This document shows, in pieces, positions 39,701 to 44,495 of a DNA stretch of 64,000 bases. The stretch is taken from positions 77,658,460 through 77,722,459 of the forward strand of contig OZ038485.1 of assembly GCA_964036315.1 (NCBI GenBank), in the 5' to 3' direction. The notes beneath the pieces are model-generated. The model searched no databases and was not told the DNA's origin. It worked only from the letters and a program-made list of their open reading frames with translations. Origin of the DNA: Acanthosepion esculentum. Its lineage: Eukaryota; Mollusca; Cephalopoda; Sepiida; Sepiidae. Every line of letters begins with the position of its first letter. Position 1 is the stretch's first letter. Made by a program: the position numbers and the translations under genes.

Positions 39701-41720
39701 TGGAAAGCATCAGATGAAAAACCAGGAAGTTATGGCTGAAAAATGGGCATTTTGAACAGTTTTTTGTGGCTTTTTGTTATATGCAGGGATGCAAGCAAGA
39801 TTAAAATTACACTATCTTGCATGATGGCAAATTTTTTTGTGACATGTTTGAAGAAAATCAGATAAAAAATGAGGAAGTTTTGTTTTTATTTTAAAGTAGT
39901 ACAAAAAAACAAATTTTTTTTTTTTTTCAGTTTTGTTGCAATTTTTTTGTGTGAAGCCAATGTCACAGGAAAACAATCAAGCGCTCTTCATAAACCTCAC
40001 GACATGAGCTGTGTTTTGCATTAAGTGCAAAGAACATCAGCTCATCCAGTAAAAATTCTGTTCACATGTAACTTTGCCTTGGTTTCTGCAAAAAGTCGTA
40101 TCCACCTTCAGTTTTATTGGGAGGCTGGAGATTGAAAAGCTGGTCTTTACCTACTTTGGTAAATTTGCAACATCTGTGTACAATTTCATCAAAATCAGTT
40201 GAGAAATGTGGACATGCATAAATAGCAGAGACAAACAGACAAACACACACACACACATCTTCTGTTTTATAGATGCGTGTGTGTGTGTGCGTGTTTGTCA
40301 AGTCACTCTATGAGTGCTACTGGTAATATGTAACCCAGTACTAGCGATTTTCTAAGCCCAGCTTAGATGTGGCACAAGGCCGAAAGTATGGGACACCCAG
40401 TGAGGATCAAACTCACTACTCAGTCGTAATTGTTCTAGCGAGACAAACTAGCTAACCATTATACCACCTGGAGGTGCTTATGTAACCCAGTACTACCTGC
40501 TGCCTGTTTACTAGGCTTTTCTAGTGAGGAGGTTTTCTGACACTCACCAAAATTAAAAGCAACACATCAAAAGATGAATGCATCCCTTCATGGAATCAAT
40601 AGCCATCTAGCACAGGTGTGGACATGTAGAAATACCTGGGTTGGTGACTGTGTGATAAGTCCACTGAGTGTTGGGCTCCTTTGCTCCCTTCATTAAGGTA
40701 TCAAACTAGAAGAAATCTCTTGGTAATGCACTACAATGAGGAGACCGTCTTCATTCATTCATTCACACACACACACTTTAAAAAAATTAACAAATTTGAG
40801 AATTCAGTATTATATATACTCATATTTCTTACTGTATAAAAAAACACTACTTGCATCAGTTATCTCAAAAACTATCACTTGATCAAATTTTCAAATTAGT
40901 TGTGTTATAACATAATTTGAAAAAAAGCATTTATTTTCTGCAACAAATATTTTCAATATAATTTCCTTTCTTTATTCAGTAGTGAGTATTAATCACATAG
41001 GCATACTTGGATACAAACAGACAGTCAGCCATACTATCTGCTAGCTAACACTTATTCTGAGTGGACCTTAGTCACAGTTTCTAGGAAAGAGAGCATGAGT
41101 GAGGGTTTAAGCATCAGCATTATGCTTAAACCCTCACTCATGATGATTTGTGACTTTGAGCTAGCAAAACCATTGATCTTTCCAAACAGTTCCATCTACC
41201 CAATTTCACTCAGAAGGCTTGGGTCAACCCAATGTTTCCAATGGTGCTGCACACTGGAATCATTTCTTCATGCCATTAAGTTACCTCACTGACAAATAAC
41301 CCATGGTGAGATTTGAACATGGGTTTCATTGTTGGAATGCTAACATTCTAACCACTTGGCCATGTACCCACTCACAGAGATCAATTATATATAGTAATAT
41401 CTCAGATCAAAATTCCATCAATAACTACAGGCTGAAGGTTACAGATTTATTTATTGCTTTTTGTATATATAACCAAAGAAAATGCTATATTCCCATGCAT
41501 GACCATGAATTATCACTTTGTCAAGATCATAACTAATTTACATTAATTACTAAAATAAAAATGTGTTCAAAGTCTCTCAAATCTATTTTTAAATTGTCTC
41601 TTTTTTTCTCCTCTCCAGGTTCAGATTACCCTGAGCACTCATGATGTGGGAGGGCTATCACACCGTGATGTCCGTCTGGCAACATTCATTGATAAAGCCT
41701 CCAAGTCTGTTCATGACTAA
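3267..41720 (+). CDS. PCBD: Pterin-4a-carbinolamine dehydratase (PCBD/DCoH), four exons, complete
   Basis: The coding sequence is the join of 3267-3401, 33474-33608, 38647-38727 and 41619-41720, giving 150 residues. The enzyme dehydrates 4a-hydroxytetrahydrobiopterin during recycling of the tetrahydrobiopterin cofactor used by aromatic amino acid hydroxylases; vertebrate family members also act as HNF1 dimerisation cofactors. Visible family signatures are [49 protein letters not shown] and [11 protein letters not shown]. The catalytic histidines correspond to His107, His108 and His125, followed by the conserved Asp134. All introns are phase 0 with GT/AG ends. The first 45 residues ([20 protein letters not shown] onward) are rich in Arg and hydroxylated residues with few acids, which suggests a mitochondrial presequence as in PCBD2-type proteins. 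The domain resembles both vertebrate PCBD1 and PCBD2, so orthology is not resolved. The gene converges on DHODH. Confidence 0.95.
5035..5130 (-). mobile_element. LINE 3'-end fragment (same family as 14.6 kb)
   Basis: The block TATGTACCGTGTCCCTTCC followed by a CTCTCCACAACATTCTATCC-like segment matches the 3' region of the decayed LINE at 14.6-15.4 kb and another fragment at 36.2 kb. Read on the minus strand it corresponds to the C-terminal coding end of that LINE. It is too short to translate meaningfully. Confidence 0.5.
6313..6560. repeat. Degenerate tandem repeat, three imperfect units
   Basis: Units begin near 6313, 6384 and 6471, each starting with a GTTCTGTG motif and continuing through an AAGGGAATG or AAGGGAATTT block to an AGGTAG or GGGAGGCC end. 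Unit length is about 70-90 bp. The surrounding block (6160-6990) is richer in G than the rest of the intron. Open frames here are by-products of the repeat. Confidence 0.6.
8010..8200 (-). mobile_element. Short dispersed repeat with TGATGA-stem-GAAAC motif
   Basis: Minus-strand text TCTGATGAAGTCCTAAAGGA TGAAAC (8139-8115), then GACTTTTTCCACTTTGTCAT, is matched by a diverged copy in the other orientation at about 46190-46330 (AATGAAGTTCTAAAGGATGA, with AAGACAAAGTAGAAAAA). No coding region. Confidence 0.5.
9771..10370. other. GC-rich island of unknown origin
   Basis: About 600 bp are much richer in GC and CpG than the flanks (for example GGCGCCCACTCGG, GTGCCGGCCGATAGCGG). A minus-strand open frame at 9771-9995 (74 codons) matches no family I recognise. 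CAATTGAA occurs on both sides (9773-9780 and 10372-10379), which could be a target-site duplication. Candidates are a solo LTR, an unknown transposon or a host CpG-rich regulatory element; none is demonstrated. Confidence 0.4.
10371..13585. other. PCBD intron 1, nothing gene-like
   Basis: This is AT-rich intron with a pyrimidine-rich block (11830-12440) containing T runs and a TC microsatellite at about 12402-12423. Overlapping open frames here on both strands follow from the low-complexity composition. I recognise no gene or element. Confidence 0.55.
13587..13790. repeat. Inverted repeat: perfect 48-bp arms, 34-nt loop
   Basis: Arms at 13619-13666 and 13701-13748 are exact reverse complements. 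Flanking sequence (CAACGTTTCGGCTGTTATAC on the left; ACAACAACCAAAATATG on the right) extends the pairing imperfectly. The arms contain a dispersed repeat with a CCTGATGAAGG core, and a diverged copy lies near 29.9 kb. In the PCBD pre-mRNA this would fold into a long duplex. Confidence 0.9.
14580..15445 (-). pseudogene. LINE reverse transcriptase C-terminal half, decayed
   Basis: Read right to left, translations in shifting frames give [84 protein letters not shown] and [18 protein letters not shown]. These are typical of the fingers/palm-to-C-terminal part of an apurinic-endonuclease-type non-LTR retrotransposon (Jockey-like group, by recollection). The catalytic Y-A-D-D segment is missing (only RYTSDTE remains), and several frameshifts and stops are present. 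The 5' half of the element is absent, as expected for a truncated LINE copy. Confidence 0.8.
15683..15886. mobile_element. 204-bp SINE-sized insertion with 17-bp target-site duplications
   Basis: CTCCCAATAGTTCCTTT occurs at 15666-15682 and again at 15887-15903, bracketing 204 bp that are richer in GC than the intron. Perfect 17-bp flanking repeats point to retrotransposition. On the minus strand the head carries TGGCATGCTC and AGTTGAACTCT, which could be degenerate RNA polymerase III A and B boxes; that reading is tentative. An open frame at 15736-15933 crosses its edge and is not a gene. Confidence 0.7.
15904..17765. other. PCBD intron 1, nothing recognised
   Basis: This is AT-rich intron with a C run at about 16314-16327. 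Short open frames are random. No element boundary was found. Confidence 0.5.
17768..18045 (+). mobile_element. tRNA-derived SINE
   Basis: The head GTGTGGCTCAGTGGTTAGAA is a pol III A-box region, followed about 40 nt later by a degenerate B box (AAATCAAGTCTCACC). The body includes GGGTTGACCCAAGCCTTGTG. A reverse-orientation copy with the same body lies at about 41.14-41.38 kb, showing that the family is dispersed. It is not a functional tRNA gene, because the acceptor stem and a proper B box are lacking. Confidence 0.8.
18050..21172. other. PCBD intron 1, no gene
   Basis: This is AT-rich intron with a GT microsatellite at 19475-19505. It holds vague repeat-like text (for example near 18680-18970 and 20860-21020) that I could not assign. 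Confidence 0.5.
19475..19505. repeat. GT microsatellite
   Basis: About 15 uninterrupted GT units in PCBD intron 1. Confidence 0.9.
21173..21886 (+). mobile_element. Non-autonomous Helitron-like element
   Basis: The 5' part (TA-rich start, then AAAAGGCAGGATGTGTGTGT) and the 3' end GCACGGGCAACGCTGCTAG followed by T match the usual Helitron layout: a CTAG terminus inserted before T, with a G/C-rich subterminal hairpin, here partly decayed. The interior contains no Rep/helicase coding, only two similar segments with GCCAGAGTGAGAGCC and GCCAGCGTGAGAGCC. The 3' end abuts the Penelope fragment that follows. Confidence 0.7.
21890..22710 (+). pseudogene. Penelope-like element: linker, Cys motif and GIY-YIG endonuclease, decayed
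   Basis: Frame-broken translations give [60 protein letters not shown] and then [20 protein letters not shown] with [19 protein letters not shown]. The Cys-rich motif before a GIY-YIG nuclease is characteristic of Penelope-like retroelements, in which the endonuclease sits after the reverse transcriptase. The RT is missing and stops interrupt the linker. The last block, the open frame 22426-22710, is the GIY-YIG domain. The same family lies on the minus strand at 24.6-25.7 kb. Confidence 0.8.
23353..23385. repeat. CA/TA microsatellite
   Basis: A short CA run is followed directly by a TA run inside intron 1. Confidence 0.85.
23555..23634. repeat. Inverted repeat: 36-bp arms, 8-nt loop
   Basis: Arms at 23555-23590 and 23599-23634 are reverse complements with one mismatch; the loop is TTTTAAAA. 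It lies in PCBD intron 1 between the two Penelope regions. Confidence 0.92.
23915..24345 (-). mobile_element. Second, partial 3' copy of the Penelope-like element in tandem
   Basis: About 420 bp here repeat 24400-24812 in the same orientation with moderate divergence: AATGACGGCA, the TTTCTCATGTATG block, TGTAGGTGTTTTATTGGATT and the AGAATTACTTACAGTAT block occur in both in the same order. It covers the tail of the GIY-YIG coding region plus 3' sequence, giving a head-to-tail arrangement with the longer copy. Confidence 0.85.
24400..25735 (-). pseudogene. Penelope-like element: end of RT through GIY-YIG endonuclease, decayed
   Basis: Read right to left: [13 protein letters not shown] carries the RT motif C Asp-Asp. 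This is followed by [26 protein letters not shown] linker pieces, [19 protein letters not shown] (Cys motif) and [20 protein letters not shown] (GIY-YIG), with [11 protein letters not shown] near the end. The order RT, linker, Cys motif, GIY-YIG is diagnostic of Penelope-like elements. The copy is 5'-truncated just before motif C and broken by several stops. Its 3' part is repeated downstream at 23.9-24.34 kb. Confidence 0.85.
25759..25792. repeat. TA microsatellite
   Basis: An uninterrupted TA run of about 34 bp sits at the 5' boundary of the truncated Penelope copy. It is preceded by a small palindromic AATATTAATATAACTGA region. Confidence 0.85.
25795..27120. other. PCBD intron 1, no gene
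   Basis: Apart from the hairpin at 26318-26371, this AT-rich stretch holds nothing I can assign. Confidence 0.5.
26318..26371. repeat. Inverted repeat: 26-bp arms, 2-nt loop
   Basis: Arms at 26318-26343 and 26346-26371 are reverse complements with two mismatches, forming a nearly loopless hairpin in intron 1. Confidence 0.9.
27123..27600 (-). pseudogene. Mariner-like element, internally deleted, with terminal hairpin
   Basis: Minus-strand frames from about 27590 leftward give [12 protein letters not shown] and [12 protein letters not shown], like the N-terminal helix-turn-helix of mariner transposases. Near 27330-27260 is [12 protein letters not shown], like the transposase C-terminus. The catalytic core between them is gone. 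Beyond it lies TACTGGGGATGCTCCAAAAG, which resembles a mariner TIR and pairs with a nearby inverse copy (27170-27204) as a short hairpin. The other end is not defined. Confidence 0.7.
27601..29265. other. PCBD intron 1, no gene
   Basis: This is AT-rich sequence with a few GC-richer lines near 27840-27890. No recognised element or coding region was found. Confidence 0.5.
29271..29640 (+). repeat. Promoter-like segment with a directly repeated ~95-bp unit
   Basis: A TATATAAA box (29275-29282) in locally GC-rich sequence is followed by two similar units at about 29319-29412 and 29541-29637, offset by 222 bp. Both contain TCGAGTGCAGTC, GGAGACTGGAAGTGA and an ATATAAGTAC end. This could be an LTR or another retroelement promoter remnant; no coding region or LTR ends are proven. 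Confidence 0.5.
29641..30010 (-). mobile_element. Mosaic of Tc1-like and dispersed-repeat fragments
   Basis: On the minus strand 29745-29685 reads [14 protein letters not shown], like the Tc1 transposase QQDN..HTA motif with the catalytic Asp replaced by Asn. From about 29760 to 30010 the text resembles the repeat that forms the 13.6-kb hairpin (AAATTAAATAAAGGATTCTG, CCCTGTAGGTTATCTGGATT, ATGAACACTGGAAGG). Confidence 0.5.
30345..30510 (+). mobile_element. Decayed tRNA-SINE-like fragment
   Basis: CCTAATGGTTAACAGCATT followed by AAGTTAAAATTCCAGCTG has the spacing of pol III A and B boxes seen in the other SINEs. Divergence is high and no target-site duplication was found. Confidence 0.4.
30511..31555. 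other. PCBD intron 1, no gene
   Basis: This is AT-rich sequence. A GC-richer segment (30950-31070) is unassigned. Open frames here are short and lack similarity to anything I know. Confidence 0.5.
31560..32515 (+). pseudogene. LINE reverse transcriptase C-terminal half, decayed
   Basis: Frames give [14 protein letters not shown] (RT motif C, DD kept at 31590-31595), [103 protein letters not shown] and [18 protein letters not shown], then an [16 protein letters not shown] block. This is the usual palm, thumb and C-terminal order of a non-LTR retrotransposon. At least one frameshift lies after SK and several stops follow. The 3' tail (GGGAAAATGATTAAAA) recurs at 35.5 and 50.1 kb. Confidence 0.82.
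32516..33473. other. End of PCBD intron 1
   Basis: This is AT-rich sequence with no recognised element. The last 20 bp form the pyrimidine tract and AG acceptor of exon 2. Confidence 0.6.
33474..33608 (+). CDS. PCBD: PCBD exon 2 (N-terminal half of dehydratase domain)
   Basis: This exon has 45 codons. The acceptor is a pyrimidine tract ending TTTTTTTACAG and the donor is CAG|GTCAGA. It encodes [14 protein letters not shown] through KNFNQ, including GRDAIYKEF, which is nearly identical to the same segment of animal PCBD proteins. A TA/CA microsatellite and a small TIR transposon follow within 150 bp of the donor. Confidence 0.95.
33680..33741. repeat. TA/CA compound microsatellite
   Basis: A TA run (33680-33712) passes directly into a CA run ending at 33741, about 70 bp after the donor of PCBD exon 2. 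Confidence 0.9.
33741..34157 (+). mobile_element. 417-bp TIR DNA transposon remnant with transposase C-terminal fragment
   Basis: The ends CAGGGTGCGGCAAGAGTAAT and (inverted) CAGGGTGTGGCAAAAGTATC are imperfect terminal inverted repeats. Between them, + strand frames give [12 protein letters not shown] and later [14 protein letters not shown], like the catalytic-end and C-terminal segments of an IS630/Tc1-superfamily transposase (consensus W-P-P-x-S-P-D-L-T-P). The N-terminal two thirds are missing, so it is an internally deleted or truncated copy. Confidence 0.75.
34310..34720 (-). pseudogene. Tc1-like transposase fragment
   Basis: The minus strand from about 34620 reads [12 protein letters not shown], then LNSIEHL and [11 protein letters not shown], ending [20 protein letters not shown]. 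This matches the second half of DD34E Tc1 transposases (QQDN..HTA; SPDLNPIEHLWD; C-terminus). The second catalytic Asp reads Asn and stops interrupt the frame. Confidence 0.75.
35380..35560 (+). mobile_element. LINE 3'-tail fragment
   Basis: CATTCTCTTTCACTCCCAGT through TTGGGATAAATTGATTAAAA resembles the 3' tail of the LINE at 31.56-32.5 kb. Confidence 0.5.
36180..36290 (-). mobile_element. LINE 3'-end fragment
   Basis: TATGTACATTGTCCCTTCC followed by CTCTAAGTAATGTCTGTCTT matches the 3' coding end of the LINE at 14.6 kb, read on the minus strand. Confidence 0.5.
37975..38335 (+). pseudogene. LINE-derived C-terminal fragment
   Basis: Translations give [20 protein letters not shown], then [39 protein letters not shown] and [10 protein letters not shown]. 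These resemble the C-terminal domain common to certain animal non-LTR retroelements (pattern PDIVV..K....IIDIAVP / KY.DL..EI / V.P.VVGALG / LQK..LLGTA). Part of it is open at 38115-38324. It ends about 310 bp before PCBD exon 3 and is not in the PCBD reading frame. Confidence 0.65.
38647..38727 (+). CDS. PCBD: PCBD exon 3 (catalytic HHP exon)
   Basis: This exon has 27 codons between acceptor TTTGAAG and donor AAG|GTGAGA. It encodes [10 protein letters not shown] through FNVYNK and contains the strongly conserved [10 protein letters not shown] block with two of the three active-site histidines. Confidence 0.95.
39025..40273 (-). mobile_element. Non-autonomous Helitron, 1249 bp
   Basis: On the minus strand the element begins TCTATAAAACAGAAGATGTG (40273 leftward) and ends CCAGGTACCTCAGCTAG (39025), flanked by A on the 5' side and T on the 3' side. 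This is the TC...CTAG, A/T insertion pattern of Helitrons. A subterminal hairpin (ACCTGG/CCAGGT with a 6-nt loop) precedes the terminus. No Rep or helicase coding is present inside. It resembles the element at 21.2 kb in the GT-rich 5' part and 3' end. Confidence 0.85.
40344..40478 (-). mobile_element. tRNA-derived SINE with perfect 17-bp target-site duplications
   Basis: TATGTAACCCAGTACTA flanks the insertion at 40327-40343 and 40479-40495. On the minus strand the head is CCAGGTGGTATAATGGTTAG, with an A box, and GAGTTTGATCCTCAC, a B-box-like region, lies about 50 nt on. Perfect duplications indicate a recent insertion. Confidence 0.85.
41094..41142. repeat. Inverted repeat: perfect 21-bp arms, 7-nt loop
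   Basis: Arms at 41094-41114 and 41122-41142 are exact reverse complements. The right arm is the tail of the adjacent SINE (GAGTGAGGGTTTAAG on the minus strand, compare GACTGAGGGTTTGTG in the 17.8-kb SINE), so the hairpin looks like a fold-back duplication of the SINE tail. Confidence 0.9.
41130..41378 (-). mobile_element. tRNA-derived SINE, reverse copy of the 17.8-kb family
   Basis: On the minus strand: TGGCCAAGTGGTTAGAATGT (A-box region), CCATGTTCAAATCTCACC (B box) and a body with TTGGGTTGACCCAAGCCTTC shared with the copy at 17768-18045. The SINE ends at the hairpin at 41.1 kb. Confidence 0.82.
41619..41720 (+). CDS. PCBD: PCBD exon 4 (C-terminus and stop)
   Basis: This exon has 33 codons plus TAA, after the acceptor CTCTCCAG. 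It encodes [18 protein letters not shown] through KSVHD, including the third catalytic histidine (STH) and the conserved Asp of SHRDV. Candidate AATAAA polyadenylation signals follow at 42069-42074 and 42293-42302. A longer overlapping open frame here belongs to another phase and does not match the family. Confidence 0.93.
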   Translation, partial: VQITLSTHDVGGLSHRDVRLATFIDKASKSVHD

Positions 41721-42068
41721 ACTTCATAGCATTTTCCATGCCATGCCATTTATTGGCTATCAATTGTCCATGTTGTCTTCTGATGCCAACACTCAGCCCA
41801 CCTTACACCACCCAATCTTGTCTCAAAAAGCAGTTGTTGAGCTTGAGTGTTGTTGTCCAGATATATATATATACCACCACCCATACCACTTAAATCCACT
41901 CCATTCCCCGCTGAGTACGCAGTGTGCCTCTCCCTTGTTAAATATCACAGCTTGTGTTAGATTAAGAAGTTCAAAAGTAAATAAGTTTATTGCAAGTTAC
42001 AGATTTTTAAGTGAGAAAGAAAATACAGTTGAAGGTTTGGACAGTTTGTCAAAAGGCTATTTCAAAGA

Positions 42069-42302
42069 AATAAAAGTGACAAAATTAGAAGATTCTTGTT
42101 CCTTGCATTTATTTACCAAAGAGAACCTGTAATAGTCAGATACAAAATTAATAGATTTTACAAGTATAAAACTGACTGCAAAGGCAAAAGAGCCTTTTGA
42201 TCCAGTTTCTAAATCAGTTTTCTTTGTTTATTATTTGGTAATATATTTTACCAACATTTAATCTGTAATAGAAAAAAAAATAGTTAAAAAAAAATAAATA
42301 AA
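42069..42302 (+). promoter_or_regulatory. Candidate PCBD polyadenylation signals
   Basis: AATAAA hexamers occur at 42069-42074, 42293-42298 and 42297-42302, 350-580 bp past the stop codon, followed by T-rich sequence. Such hexamers are common in AT-rich DNA, so the true cleavage site is uncertain. Confidence 0.35.
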
Positions 42303-43020
42303 AATACTTGAACAATTATGAATTATTGTTTTCCTTCTAAGCTGAAACAAGACTGCTGCATTTTGTCCAACATCTGTCTATCTTGTATAAAAATCATAGG
42401 CTCAAGTTTAAGCCTTCAAATAGACATCTTGATAAGAGTTTTACTCCAATTTTGTGCACATATATAATCTGAGTATTATAAATATTCCATTCAATGAATT
42501 GGTGTAAATTTTGGATAGTAAGTATTTCTACTATAGGTAGTTACTCAGCATAAATTAGTCTTGTACCTGGTCACAAATGTTGGACACACATTTTCATACT
42601 ATAATGTACTTTACAAATACATGTTCAGCAATGTATGTATGCAAGAGAAATCTATAAAAGCCTGGTTAAACACTAGGCCCAACAACACCAACAGTTTTTG
42701 AAGTAAACATTAACATTTGAAAGACAAAGGTTAAATATAACTGATGTTAATCTTACATCTTGATTCACTCAAAATGACTTGTCTGAATGCCATACCAACA
42801 AATTGATATTTATCTTGTATATCCATTTTTTTTTTGTTATTCAAAGACACATTAATCACCAATGTTTTTTTTTTTTAAATTTATAAAATAAATGGGTAAT
42901 AATAACCACATTTAAAATAGCAGGTGGCTCCATTTGAGCAGCAATCTTTATTTAATACATTTTTTATTAAAAATGACTGACACGGTACTTCTGTTAAGCT
43001 TTTATTGTATGTAAATGATA

Positions 43021-43075
43021 AATTTCTTTTTGGGACTTAGTGAGTGTAGAACTCACTCAGTCTCAAAAAGAAATT
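43021..43075. repeat. Inverted repeat: 25-bp arms, 5-nt loop
   Basis: Arms at 43021-43045 and 43051-43075 are reverse complements with two mismatches; the loop is GTAGA. It lies about 1.3 kb past the PCBD stop codon. Confidence 0.88.
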
Positions 43076-44394
43076 GTCCAAATGATTGTTCCTTTCAAGG
43101 ATTTTGGTTGTGCTATTGTAAATGACAGTGGATCAAAGTCATTTTTAATTGTTGAATATGACCGGTACATTATGGATGTGTTCATAGTTGATGTTAAGGG
43201 TTTGGAAAAAAAAAAAAGACATTCAAGAAATACTTTATGTCCTATTCATAAAAAACTGAGAAAACAACCCTAACATCAACTCTGGACACAACCACAAGTT
43301 ACTGACTGTAATTCAAGAATTAAGAATTTCTACCTTTTAGCAACTTATGCATCATTTACAATACCACAACCAAAATCCCTTAAGAAAAAAAAAAGGCTAT
43401 TAGATTAACTGAAAATGCTTATAATGAACAATCCAAAATAAAAATGACTATTTGTTTTCTTGTATGTGAATATAAGAAAAAACTAGTCAGTCATTTTTAA
43501 TGAAAATATATAACTATTAGTATTAAAAACAATTTAAAATTATATTACCTCAAAAATGAGCAGTAGAGTTGAAAAACTGTTTTTTAAACCATAGTTTATG
43601 GTCAGTTTTTCAAGTTGAGGTTTCTTACAAACTTTGCCTATTTAACATAATGGCAACTCTTTCACTACACATTTTAATCCTAAATCTTACAAGCTCTCCT
43701 AAGATAAAAAAAACATGTTTTATAGCCAGTGTGATATCGAATGTGAAAAGTAACTGATAATATTCTTAGTGGATTATTAATATGGAACATGACTAACATA
43801 GAAAATCAAATACTGTAAGTAAACGTGATCATTTTCTGATATATTTTGTTGCAGTCTTTCTTAAGAAAAATGTACTTGATATCATGAGCTTGTTCATGAA
43901 CTTAATTATTTATATTCAATAATAGTGAAATAATAATTTTAAAGTTTAACAAGTATGCAATTTTCAGTAGATAGATGTAGTTCTGGGCTTAAGGAATTGA
44001 GAAAACATTAACAATACAAGATAAAAAAAAAAAAAATCAAAACTTGCAATTTCTCAAATTTCTGCACACACTGAGAAATGGATTAATTTTATTCAATAAA
44101 AATCCTTTTGAATAATTTTCTAATTTATAGTCCTGCTAATATTATAAGACTATAAAAATTTACAATTATATATTCTGATAGAAATCTAACAAAATCCTAG
44201 TAGCTACAGGTGGAGTCTGTATCCATGATACTTATAAAATCTAATAGTCATAACCACCATCAAAATCATGAATGCTTATATTTACAATGTTAAAATTTAT
44301 GGTTTTTCTTAAAATGTGGAAAGATTCAGATACAAAAAAATTCAAATTTAGCGCTTTGAGATAGTAAATAACAATACAAAAGCATTTCTCTGTT

Positions 44395-44495
44395 TGGTTC
44401 AGTTTTTGCACAAGTATGAGTCACACAGTGAGGATTAAACTTACTACTTATGAGCAGACTAAATTCACTTGCTAACAATCCCATTGCTGCCAAAA
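44395..44495 (-). mobile_element. Decayed tRNA-SINE fragment
   Basis: The text matches the SINE at 40.34-40.48 kb with many changes (CACACAGTGAGGATTAAAC against CACCCAGTGAGGATCAAAC, and the GCTAACAATCCCATTGCTGCC head). Confidence 0.55.

Larger units (their letters stand above)
38728..41618. other. PCBD intron 3
   Basis: This 2.9-kb intron is mostly mobile DNA: a 1.25-kb Helitron, a SINE with 17-bp duplications, a second tRNA-SINE and a perfect hairpin derived from that SINE's tail. Confidence 0.8.

Noticed and set aside
40344..40478. Possible tRNA gene (minus strand)
   Set aside because: Flanked by target-site duplications and lacking full tRNA pairing; it is a SINE.
41641..42132. 163-codon open frame, the longest purely open + frame near the PCBD end
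   Set aside because: It overlaps PCBD exon 4 in another phase and runs into the 3' UTR. The exon's own frame matches PCBD residue by residue, so this one is a shadow.
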